A DNA stretch of 64,000 nt. Source: Antennarius striatus (Eukaryota; Chordata; Actinopteri; Lophiiformes; Antennariidae). The notes beneath the pieces are model-generated. The model ran no database searches, was not told the origin of the DNA, and was given only the letters and a program-made list of their open reading frames with translations. Positions 21,961 to 33,973 of this stretch are shown here, one piece after another (the first letter of the stretch is position 1; each line of letters opens with the position of its first letter). The stretch spans positions 18,827,501-18,891,500 of the forward strand of contig NC_090788.1 in NCBI RefSeq assembly GCF_040054535.1, in the 5' to 3' direction. The translations under genes were made by a program, and so were the position numbers.

Positions 21961-24837
21961 TATTTGGGTCTTCAATAATGTTTCTGCTGAAATGTGAACA
22001 ATCCCATTTATCTTCACAAGACAGTTGAGTCGAATGATCTCTTCACAACAAATTGACAATGAAATCCTTTACTTTTTTACAATGAGTAATGGGGAGGTGC
22101 CAGATGTGGAGTTCCAAGATCAGCAGCTTGACAGGAACGGTGTCGCTTTATCATTTATAATCGTAAAATGAGCTCAGACAAGTGTACGTTTTATTCAACA
22201 CAATCGGTTGTATAACACATTGTGATGTGAAACACTTTGACAAGTATACTCAAAATGAAAAGCTGTGAAAACTGGCCATGAGGGCCACCAAGGGTTATTT
22301 ATGTCCGTGGGTCCCATGTGCCACACATGGCTGTAGTATTTATTTATTTATTTAATACCATGACAACATCCTGCAGATCATATGGACATTTTCATCCTTC
22401 AGGTTCTATACCTTTTCATTAACATACGTTTAAAGGAACTGACCACTGACCTTGTACCCAACGAGACTAACGCCTTCTGCTACAGCGGTTCTCATCCAGA
22501 AACACTCATTTACATAATCATGAAGTCCTTGCAGTATTTAGTTGAAACATTTATCACCTCCACCCACATTTAATTCAATATTCTCACTAAAACATGCATA
22601 GAACTCTGTAAGAATGCCGTCACGTGACCACGGATTAACCCTCCAAGCGCAACACCAAAAATGTATGTATTCATGTGTTTGTTTGTTTGTGTGCATTCAT
22701 TACAAATTCACTGGCATGGAGAGATGCAGACAGAATTTATTTCAACCTAAATCAGCAATATTGAAGCTTTTATAGGCGCCTAGTAAACAGTGTGAGAAGC
22801 TTCAGCTGGGCCAGACTGAAGAAGCAGCCTGTTAGAGTGATCCCACACAGCTGAGCAGCCTTCTGTGGCTCCATCCAGAGTGCTGCAGGGTGGAGGACGG
22901 GTGCTGTCCTTGTAGCTGTGCTGTAAGCTCCCCAGGCAATATCTGTGCCTGAACGACAAAGCCCTGCTGCCCCACTCTTGCTTATTTGCATGCATATCCT
23001 ATTTATATAATCTACTTTCACTTCTGCACAATTCACACCAAAGATTATTTTACTAAACTGACCACCACTTCCTTCCCTGTGTATGTCAAAATCTTTTTTT
23101 TATTGTGCAATTTACCATTTAAATGGTCTATACATAATATATTAAAATTATATAGTAAGTAAGTAAATGGTTAATTAGCTCTAGAAAATCCATAAAATGT
23201 CAGAAATAGTTTTCTTGAGCTCGACAAAACCGACTGCTTTGTCTGGTAAATATTCAGTTAAATGTTCTTCACAAAATCCTTTAAACTGCTAAATTAATTC
23301 AGCAGCCTTGTTACTGCAGTTGAGTGTATTTGTGAAGTAGACTGCAATGAGCCTGCTAGAGTGTATGTCATGTGCAAACTTTTCCTACCAATTATTGGAT
23401 GTCATAACTGAGTATGATGATGTAGGAGGACCAGGAAGGTGTGGAAAAGGGTGATACCCAAGAACACATCCCCTGAGTACACAATCTGTGACATGTCAGG
23501 GAAAAAACATTCAGATTCTATTTATGCCATCAAACTGTTAAACCTGATTTTATCTTTACCATATGTTAAACCGCTCAAGTCTGTCTGCTTGTTTTCTCTG
23601 GGAAAAAAATTCAATTTGTTTTAATCGTATGGTCGACTACTTCATGAGGCAATCGGGGAGATTACTGCAGTCCTTGCATAAAACTCAAATGCAATTCTAA
23701 AATATACAATTCATTAATAAAACTGACACTTTTCTTGGAAAGCCAAATTGCTGACATACCGCTAACTGAAGTTATGATGGCACATTGAAAACCTCATGGT
23801 CACTCTCTTTTGTCTACTCCGCATCGCTGCTCCTCAATGTGCTGATCCATGTTGTCCAGAGAAAACAAGCTGAATTAAATTTAATTACAGTTAGGCAGCT
23901 ACTACCACGACGATTATCATTACGGCTAATATTTTACATATTTATGACTATCTTTTTATAACAACGGGTGCAGAGCAGCGGACGGTGCTTTTCTCTGACA
24001 GCGGTTGTAATTTTCAGACCAAGAGCCCACGCTGTGCAGGGACCCAATTTATTTATGCCCATCTGAGCACAAGTTGGTCTTAAAATAAGGTGTGGTCAGG
24101 GGCATTGTTGGCATTTTGAGGCAGCAAAAAGTGACTGCACCATAGACTTCCAAGAAGAAGAAAAAAGTGTGAAGTCAATGGCACAGCATTTTTGCATTTT
24201 TAAAGGCACATTATTTAGATGATGTGTCTTTATGAACAGCTCAGACTACATGTTAGCTCCACATGTTACCATGTGTGCAGAAATGCCACTACAGTACACG
24301 AAAGATGCGACAGTAGGGCATCACAACTACAAATCATAAACTACAGAATACATCAAATTAATTAAGCTTTATTTTTAGACATCTCTCATAAACCTCAGGC
24401 TGTTTTTTGTGTTGTGAGGCCTTTCAGATGTGTATAAAAAGACAGAAAATGAACACCTGACAGGGCGTCAAGAGATTTTATGCAATCAATAATGCTGGTA
24501 AGAAGCTGGATCTCCTTCATATATTGGCAAAGCACCCCTCTTAATTGCACTTCCCTGTTTATACTGTAATGGGATGTCTGAAGGCAATGTACTTAAAATT
24601 TGTCAGTCTGTTATTTCTTCCTCCTGTATCATTTACACTACCATAGTTATCAGAGTGACAATTTTTAAGACCACAGACTGTAATTAGCTCATGATTCCTC
24701 ACTCCTACTCTTCCTCCTCGTCAGTTTAATATTAGTGTTTCTGCATTTACTAATATGTGCTAAGATCGATCAATGGAGTTGAGATAAAGCAGAGGCAGAG
24801 GCTCCACTGGCCAAAAACTGTCTCACTGTTCCACAAC

Positions 24838-24990
24838 AGGGGGTGGCACGGTGGTGAAGTGGGTAGCCCATGTTGCGTCACAGCAAGTCCAATTCCTTTC
24901 TATGTGGAATTTGTATGTTCTCCCCGTGTCTTCCGGCTTCCTCCCACCTCCAAAAACATGCAGCTTATGTGAACTTGACACTCCAAATTG
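24838..24990 (-). repeat. Dispersed fish repeat copy (inverted relative to the copy at 57.9 kb)
   Basis: The text ggtggcacggtggtgaagtg, then gcgtcacagcaag, then tgtggaatttgtatgttctc, then cttcctcccacctccaaaaacatgcag is a diverged copy of a very common teleost interspersed repeat. The same family appears in the opposite orientation at 57844-58160 and, more decayed, at 41600-41720. Confidence 0.75.
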
Positions 24991-27900
24991 TTAATCGACA
25001 AGAAAACAGCTGGTCATTCTGCAGCAAACCAAGTGTTATTGTTAAAATAGCACTAGGATGCATTAATTCATTTTATGCCCAAAAAACACTTTTGATAATT
25101 AAGGGACAAAACGCACCTCCATTGTGTTTTGTGCCTTACTTGTTTACTAATTTGATTAACAAAAGGGAGTGTCCTCTGTTTGCCCATAGAGGTGGAAAAC
25201 ATGGATACAATTATGGAGTTGAAAAGTAAACCAAGTGCACCATCTCCTAGGAAACACACATTAAATATGAACACGTAAATGCAAAACTGATTGGAAGCAT
25301 AATGTTTTAATAGCCTATTTCCAGAAGTAATAATAAGCATGTGCAACAATAGACATGTGCATAAATTATTTTTGCACAATATAAAGCAAAGCTATTCCCT
25401 TATTAAAGCAGTCTTAATTCCTAAAGACTCCATTTAAGAAAATGTCTCAGGGTAGTTCAATGTTTTTCCATCCAGCCAAATTAGATCTCATTTTTAAATT
25501 GGTTCATTAAAAGTGTGCTATCGTTATTGCAGTCATTGTTTCAGTCGGTAGTTAGTAGTACTAATTCTTGCAGCTTTCTTCTCGAATCAACACAGGGTTC
25601 CATTTGTCAGTGATGTCTCACTCAGAAAATACTTGAGTAAATCAAATAAAAGGCTGCGAACTTGAGAAGCATCTGAACAGAACAATTAAAAGATTCCTCT
25701 AAAATTAGGTGAGACGAGATGAAGGACAACATTCACAAAGATTAGAGACTACAGACTGTTAAAGCATCACTGAGCATTGCTGTGTTTTTAATTTTTTTTC
25801 CAACTAAACTCAAAAATGTTGGGATTGCATAATTTGCCCTTAAAAAAAAGAACAAGTTTGTTTCTTATATCACATTAACATGAAATATCTGATGCATTTG
25901 TATGCTAATAAATCTAAATCCCATTGCAAATACTTGACTTTCATTTCTTCCTCCCAATACCCAGGGATGTCACACAATCTTTTTACTTAGACTTAGACCG
26001 CATAGTGCTTTTGAGAAAAGATTTTTAGTCTGGTTTAAGAAAAAATAGGGCATCAAAATAGGACATCACTAAAAATTCAGGAGCAAATTAGATCATTTAA
26101 AACAAGAGCAGAGCTTGGATGGATGACTGCTACTGCAGAAGTACAGAGTAAATTCTCAGAAGATTTAAGGTGCAGTAACAGTTGATGTACTTGCTTGACA
26201 GTTAATCCAGAGTTGTGTCTCGCCCCATCAGAGAATAGATGTTACTGCTGCGATATTCATCTCTAGGGAAGTTCCTCTGACACAAAGTCGATCTTATGCC
26301 CACATTTACGCGGTGGCTTTTCATTACCTCGTCTCAGCAACTAACTAAAATCTTGCCCGTTTTGCTAGGAGCATAACTCAAACTACCAAAACTAAAGTTG
26401 AGTGGGTAAAAGATTGTTGAGGAGAGGTGAAAAGTCATTACCTACTGCCACAGATTTTCATCAAGGCACAGACCTGTGATAGACCTGTGCCTCTGGTAGA
26501 TCGAGCGTACATATTGAGTGCAATCTCCCTTATGTTCGCTCCTATAGGCCTATTGGAATTGCTTTCATAATCTCGCAGGCCCCATTTAGAGAATGGCTCA
26601 CATTCACTTTTTCCTCTGATAGGCAAATTTTTGGTGTAAAAAGAATCGAGTTCAACAGCCGGGGAAAAGTGACCATGGGTAAGAAATACTGCATTATTTT
26701 ACAATGTAAGCCTAGAGCGTGCCTGTGTTACCTGTAGATAGGAAGATGATTTCAGACTGTCTGCAGTTCATTGAAGCATTAAAGAGGAACCGATATGTGC
26801 ATTAGAGGCATGCTGCAGGACAAGAAGACCTTCAACTGTCTCCTGTACCAGATTCAAACAGCATAATGTAAAATGCCTCACTAAGAAATTACCACATCTC
26901 ATGTGTAGTTACATCGAACATACCACGGCATAAAAAAAAAAAAAAATTATACATGCAGTAACCTCCATAAAATACAGAAACATTATCACTTCAATGCAGA
27001 CAGGAATAGCTGTCACAAAAACAAGTGACTATCATAATAAAGACCATACAGTATAGTGAATGATAACATTTTACGGATTCATGTCGCACACTTGTTTTTT
27101 TACCCCTTCTCATTTTCCAGAGCATAATACTATATTATGACTACTGTTTTAACTTAAAGGCTGCAGAATATGATGTGTGCTATTCACCATGGATTCAGGA
27201 TTTTAAAAAAAAATGTTTACTCCTATTTCCTTCAGTGTGGAGTTAGTGTGATATGTGCACACACAACCAGAAATTGTTGCACCTCCAGGCTCTCAGTCTG
27301 CTCCTCCGTCCTTCCCCCAGAGTAACAGGTTGGCTCTTAGTAACAGCAACTCATTCATAGTGAATCTATTCTGCAGTGTAATGCTGGTCCTGAAGACGTT
27401 CCATTTAAGAGAATATATTGATCGAGCGGTGAAAGTGGGGTGGCTGAAATGGCACAAGCCGGCGAGCCTACTATACAGACACAGCACTTTCATTGAGCAA
27501 CTGCTCCCTGTGCAAGAAGCTGTGGTTTGTTTTAATTAAATCTAGAAATCTCATTCACATAATGCCAATTAAGCTTCTTTCACTGATCTGTCAGTGCAGA
27601 TCAGTCACACCGTGACCCATCCAATGATTTGAATTTGGGGTTCAACGTTTCATTAAAGATCAGCCAAAGTAATTCTGTAGATTTCTCCAAAAAACAATTT
27701 TTGAAAAACTCAATATAAATCAGAAATTACTTTCTATATACTTGGTTCACACAAAAAGCCAAAGTATTTTCCACAGAAAATGGGTTGAGAGAGTGTGAAG
27801 TCATAAAGCTGTGAAGTATGACATTGTGCATTACTCCTAAGCTGAAAATTTCCGCCCAGAATCCCAGGGTTAAGAAAGAAAAGCAAAAGGAAAAGGCAGG

Positions 27901-28339
27901 TGGAGAACTGCGATGGTCCATTATCCCTTATATTTGTAGGGTACTTTGCTCTGATAAATGTAGACAGTTGGGCGTGAAGCCTATCCCATTAACATAGTTA
28001 CAACCCCCTCATTATTTCTCAGATGTCAATAACTCCTTTACAGTCTAAACAACTGGATTCAAAATAAAAGCGGTACAAAAAAAGCTACAGCAAAGCAGTG
28101 AAGACAAGTTATAAGTTACACATAGATGGAAAAGAAAAACGCTTGCGTGTTACTTAGGTCACCTCAAAATGTGAATTTGGGGGTGAACTAATACTGTTTT
28201 AGCAGGAGCATGAAATTGATGAGTAATGCCATTGCTGTACAAGCAGAGTGAGAGTCCAAGTTAAATGCTTATATCTGCATGGTATAAAAAAGCAACTGAA
28301 TTTTAAAGGTAAAAGAATTCATTTTAGGTTTCAGGATGA

Positions 28340-28680
28340 GGATCTGGATGCAGAGACCAGAGCAGAAACATGAGTAATTAGTTCAATGACTTAATAAAAG
28401 GCCCAGCTAAAATTCAAAGTGTCCAAAGGGTAAAGCACACAGCCAATTCCAAGGAGGCAAAAATCCAAACATAGGCAAAAGTAACACCAAAATAACTTAC
28501 CTGAATACGCAGAAAATGTTAGAAAGATGGAGCTCAAGGTGATAAATCACATATTAAACATGACACAAGTGACTGGTAACACACAGACTAAGTACACAGG
28601 GAGACAAGACAGGATTGGGGACAGATGAGAATGAGGAGGCACAGCAGAAAAATACTCAAACCGTGACATTTATGTCTGCA
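28340..28680. repeat. Probable dispersed fish repeat, A/G-rich orientation
   Basis: A purine-rich block (ggcaaaaatccaaacatagg, gactggtaacacacagac, gagacaagacagg, ending aaaccgtgaca) resembles the reverse orientation of the repeat proposed at 21460-21960. Boundaries are approximate. Confidence 0.35.
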
Positions 28681-29094
28681 AATTCCGAGATGGAGCCAGT
28701 TCCAATATTCATTCCATTGTAATCATTAGTTTAATTTTAATTTTTGATTCTGCTTATCATTTCCAGCATGAGCTTTACTTGCTTCAACATGGACCGAGTT
28801 CCTTAAAATTGAGGATTTTGCACCCTGAAAAAGGCTAAGTTGGCTCAGGGAAACACCTCTGGACACACTGTGCAAGGAAAGATGCACAACTAACATGTCT
28901 ATGTACAGAATGGCTTATTCAAAGTTAATTATTAAGTGGTATAAATGGCGTTATTTTACATTAAATGTATATGATTTTAACAGTATTGTCAGCATTAACC
29001 TTAATATCAAAATTAACCTTTTATGAACTATATTTTATATGCAAAATAATCCAATCTCCAGATTTGTCTCCAATTCCCCACGCTAACTCTAAGC

Positions 29095-29365
29095 TGAATG
29101 ACTTGGGAGGTATCACTCAGCAACTTGCAAAGCAAATTTCATTTCAAAAAGCTTCCAGATGGAAGTTTAGATAAAAAAACCAAAGTTATGTGCACATATT
29201 GCAGCGATGAGCTGTCTTTCCCCGAAGCACAACAAGTTGGAAGCATCATCTTTGATAGCGCTCATAACATCACTGCGGCAGAGAGGAGCAGACCACTGAC
29301 GGAGATACCCTGTGGTTGTGTGCATCATACGGAGGATAACCACAGTGACTTTCCCTGACAGCCCA
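29095..29365 (+). pseudogene. Possible hAT-type transposase fragment with broken BED zinc finger
   Basis: The plus-strand frame reads SKFHFKKLPDGSLDKKTKVMCTYCSDELSF, which resembles the start of BED-finger (ZBED/hAT) transposases (DGSxDKxKVxCxxCxxExSY). The histidine half of the finger (SSLxYHLxxKH) is not found. A downstream, frame-inconsistent piece, AAERSRPLTEIPCGC, may be a remnant. It lacks a catalytic domain. This is a family-level guess from one motif. Confidence 0.4.
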
Positions 29366-30564
29366 ATTGTTGGTACATTTGCAAAGTGCAGGAAAATAGT
29401 CAGACATTTAAACCACAGTTCTGCAAACGCAGCTGAACGGAAAGTTCAGCAAGCCATGCAGGTAAGAAGACACCTCGATCCTAGTCTCGATGTAATAAGT
29501 CACTTTGTGACAAGCTCTCCCTGAGACTATTTTATGGAAGCCAATTTTATGTCTAATTAAGAAATCATCCGAACCAAACGCAGATGTTATTAAGTGAAAA
29601 GCATTCTGAGCCCTTAAACTAATTTTTTTATGCATTTTGTTATTCCAACACCACACATGCATTTGTTTTTACCCATCGCAAAAAGGAAAAATAAACTATA
29701 TATGTGATGAATACTGATTAATTTACATGATTAAAAATTACATTCTTTTAATGTCATTATATGACTGATAATTCAACTTGTATTTGATAAGAATGTGTGA
29801 TTGATTCTTCCTCTGATATTGAACATAACAACACATCTTGGCAAATTCTTTTGTATGAACTGATGAATGCAAACATGTTTCCTTTGTAATGTGAGAGAAC
29901 ACTGCATCTCTTGCGGTGGAAATGACATAAAATTCTATGTAATAGTCTCCTTGTGGCAGACAAAAAGTAAAATGCTTTTCCAGATGTTAATATTTATCTG
30001 TCAAAGAATGAAAACAGCATCATCTTAGCCGGTTACCGTGAGATCCATATTTTCCACGGGGCCCACAGTGTCCTGCCTTCAGATGTACGTTGCAAACAAC
30101 ATTCTCTACTCTCAGGTTTATGAAACTTACATTTTATTCCTTCAATCTGTCCTTATTCCTGCATTTTTCAGAGGCACCTTCGGTATAAATAAATCAATCT
30201 TTTATCATGGGTATGCACTTACTGTATCCGTAGTGGCCAGTGTGAAACCTGAAACTCTTCTTATTAGAGATGACTTTTTTAGAGATGATGTTGGTTGTTT
30301 ATTTTGAGCTGTTTGGTGGGTGGGGTGAGGGAGGTAGATGAATTACTTCTTGCAGATTGCCAGTTCCGCCATGTTTTTCGTTGTTTAAGAAAACATAAAA
30401 AGAATTCATGTCACCCTAAATTGAATCTTACACTGGAGTGAGTGGCTGATATATTGATATACCCTCAGTCAGGGGTATATTTCCTCTATACTGGCAAATA
30501 TAAGGCTTGAAAGTAATCTGAATACTTTTGAGTATTTAAAATTTGATGACCAAAAACTGTCTAG

Positions 30565-30610
30565 TAGACAGACAGACAGAAAGACAGACACAGACAGACA
30601 GATAGATAGA
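30565..30610. repeat. (GACA)n/(GATA)n microsatellite
   Basis: An imperfect run of GACA units ends in GATA units. Confidence 0.9.
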
Positions 30611-32668
30611 ATTCAGGTCCAACTTTAAACATTTGTTTTCAGCTGTAATTTTATTTTATGTGACTGTATTTTGACAGATGTTCTCACTTTTGCGCTTCGC
30701 TTTTCTCACATCAGCTGTGAGCTCAGGAGACATAATCTTAGTCAACATCAGCAGTGTCATCGACCTTGCCATCTCGCACATGGCCTTCATCGTTCCCACA
30801 GTCATCATTATCCTCATTCTTATCAACCACTTGATCCTACTTCTTGACCATTACCTCGTGTGTCTGAATCAGCTGTGACGACTTGAACGCTACATGATTT
30901 CCAGGGACACATAGAACCCAATGGGTTCACACAGACTGTTATTACCACTGATGTGAAAGTAACCTTTTACTAACATAGATTATAACTGTAGGCTTTCAAA
31001 AATAGCAATTCCTGTGGACCATTTTCCCAAACACTTGTAGCTACAGTTGTGCTGTTGGGGCGGGGTGGTGGGGTGGGGTTTGTCTGCCATCTTTCTTCAC
31101 AAACTCCTAATTTGTCTTGCTGGGAGAACAGCGACAGACACCAGAATACAGAGAAAAACTGTGCTTTTTACTGCACCTGTAGATTTCACTGAGATAAATA
31201 TGAGCAGATAAGATGTGTTGGTTCAAAAGACACTCACAACAAATTTTAAAATAAATATCGTCATGATAGAAAAGTATGTTGTGAGTCCACGTTAACAGAT
31301 CATCAGGGCACACTATACTATAACAGCCGACATTTTCACAAACCAGCAAGTCAGGTAATTAGGTAACTAACTATATAACACTAGCTACAAGCATAAACAT
31401 GCAACCGCACACTGTGCCCTCATTAAATGCATGTAAAAGTTCTGTAGGCGTAGTAAAGGATAAAATACATGCACATCTGCTTGCTACATAGCTATAATTA
31501 TAATTCCATTTGAAATGCTTTCCTTGGCGACTGAATTTTGGTTGGGTTCCCGCAGTAAAATGTGCTTTAAGATGACAAGACAGCAGGCAGGCAGCGTTGG
31601 GGTGTACATTTGCATGCTTCTAAATGAACCCACTATAATTTTTGTCCAGTAGGACACGAGCAGCATCCTTATCGGTCTCGGAGGTAGAGGTCAAGCTGTG
31701 GCTACCAGAGGCTTAGGCTCAGGTACAAAGGCTGTTAAAAACCATTAGACAGAGCTTAGCCTTGGCATATCTACTGTCAGTATTAAATCTCTTCACTCAT
31801 ACTTCACTGTTCGCAAAGAAGGGATTAGATGTAGGACACCGTCTCCGAACAAAACTATATATTTTTTTGAAAAGACTAACACTGTCTGCTCGCCTCCCAC
31901 TCCCCCTGCAGAACACAATAACATGAGTGATATGTGTGGACAATCACAGGATAATGGAGAGTGCCATTTAGTCAGACACTGTCAATCTCACACAGGTAAG
32001 CCAAGGTAAGGATGAGTGGGAAATATCTTTCAGCTTCATAAATCTGTTTCATAATCTAAAAAGGAACACTGTCACGTCGCTGAAGTTTTAACAAAATGCT
32101 TCCTGTCTAACTGGTTGTTCAGACCAAAAAAATCACGTCCGCCTTAAAAACAAGAGTTCTCAGAAGCTGACATATCCCCCCAGACATCTTCCAAATACAC
32201 TGCAAAGTAAGTGCCTCCGTTTGTGACATATCCTCCATTCCTTTAGAGAGCCAAGATGAGTATTATTTTAGATAAACTGGATGCTGCGGAGGTGACCAAC
32301 CCTCAGAGCCTCCTTAAGATCATCTTTACAAGTAGAAACAGAAATTATTAGAAGAATTTCTGTTTAAATTATGTTCCTAGCCAAATGGCCACCCTCGCAA
32401 GTCACTAGTAACAACACGTTTCCACGGAAACCTCACAAAAAAACTTATAAAATAAAAAAGAGCAAAATATACAACTACTATGTTGAATAAATATTTAAAC
32501 TTTGGTGATGTAAGTAGTTTGTGAGACATATAGGGGGAAAAAATGTTTTCACTATATTTTGAAACCTTTCATTTTTTTGTCAGGGATGACATCTAAAGTC
32601 ATAAAAACATTACCAAACCTAAATGATTTGCTAGATATTATGTCAGACAAATCCAAATAGTTGCCAAT

Positions 32669-32669
32669 G

Positions 32670-32718
<49 letters not shown>
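32669..32718. repeat. (ATT)n microsatellite
   Basis: About 16 ATT units are followed by a short imperfect copy of a GCATTA unit. Confidence 0.95.
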
Positions 32719-32935
32719 GCATTAGCATTACTTCCAATCCATTAAATGTAATTTTTATTAGAACCAGAATATTCTCAAGAATAAAATGATATTTTATTGA
32801 AGGATGCTTTCCAATAAATACACCGTGACATGCAGCACAGAAGAGTAAACACAGTGCCGAAAAAAAGAATAAAACACAACCATTTATTGTGTTTATGTGG
32901 GTTAACATCTCATCAAGAAATCCCTGAAGCTTCAC

Positions 32936-32998
32936 ACACACAAACGTACACACACGCACACACACACACACAAATGCACGCACACAAAGACACACATA
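32936..32998. repeat. Imperfect (CA)n repeat
   Basis: CA units are interrupted by cgtacac, cgcac and aatgcacg. Confidence 0.9.
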
Positions 32999-33540
32999 CC
33001 ACAAATATACAATCAAGGATTTACAGCACAGCTATCAGAGATCAATGAAGCAATTCAACTGTGAAACGTATAAAAAGCTACATCCTTCAGTCTCTTCAGT
33101 GCTCTGAATGTGAAAATAAACTAGAATATAACAATCGTGAACACAACCTAGGCGATTTCCACTATAAATGACAGTTCCCTCCCCCCTCGACTGTCAAAGA
33201 CTTCCTTCCTTGTCCTTGACGAGACACCGAGCATTAATGCGTTCTATGAATTAGCTGGAAATGAAAAGGCTTCCTGAAGTATCTACACCAAACTTTTATG
33301 AGACGACGGGTCTCATCTGTGATTATGTGACATTAACAGTGGGGGGGGGGGCATCGTTCTGCACTGCTGTTGCTCATGGAGTTTACAGAGTATACTAGTA
33401 ACAACAAAAAAAATGCCCTTGAAGTCTCAGTTAATAGGCAGCTACGCTCTGACATCCATGATTAGATCATCCAGTACGGTCACATCTCTAGCCGTCAGAC
33501 AAAGAGGAGCGCGCAGCATGCTACGGATGATCTTCTTGTT

Positions 33541-33543
33541 CAC

Positions 33544-33628
<85 letters not shown>
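33541..33628. repeat. (CA)n microsatellite
   Basis: About 43 CA units with one early CG interruption. It produces Cys-Val and His-Thr open frames that are not genes. Confidence 0.97.
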
Positions 33629-33630
<2 letters not shown>

Positions 33631-33787
33631 TACACAACAGAACAGTCTGGGTTCATCTTGAGCAATGCCTTCTTGGCTGGGATCAGAAGGCTGCACAAAA
33701 ACCAATGAATTCTGACATAATAACGGCACGTCGCCTCCTCACACAGGTGCGACACCAAGAGACAAAACACCATTGTAGACAGCACAG

Positions 33788-33802
33788 CCCCCCCCCCCCC
33801 CC
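33788..33802. repeat. C15 homopolymer
   Basis: An uninterrupted C run on the plus strand, 150 bp left of the G-quadruplex motif at 33951. Confidence 0.9.
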
Positions 33803-33950
33803 GGAAAAGGATGGGATGGATTTTACAGCGAGGTATTAGATGAGATTTTCGATGCATACTATAACAAATTAGCATGAATCTGTTCCCCATGAGAGACGCC
33901 TGCAGACGCAAAGTGAATTGAAATAGATGAACGTTCCAGTGTTTACCGCA

Positions 33951-33973
33951 CCCACCCACCCCCACCCACCCCC
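33951..33973 (-). other. G-quadruplex-forming motif with single-base loops
   Basis: On the minus strand five G runs of 3-5 are separated by single T: G5-T-G3-T-G5-T-G3-T-G3. Single-base loops with runs of at least three G are the most stable class of parallel quadruplex. If the nrxn2 transcript starts to the right of here, the motif is also G-rich in its nascent RNA. Confidence 0.85.

Noticed and set aside
27338..27360. 13-nt identity (gtaacagcaactc) to the miR-194 mature sequence as I recall it, in a region syntenic to human 11q13 where mir-194-2 lies nearby
   Set aside because: The match stops after 13 nt, and no complementary arm that would make a pre-miRNA hairpin is present within the following 60 nt.
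33540..33965. 141-codon minus-strand open frame
   Set aside because: Half is Cys-Val from the CA repeat and the rest has no recognisable domain.
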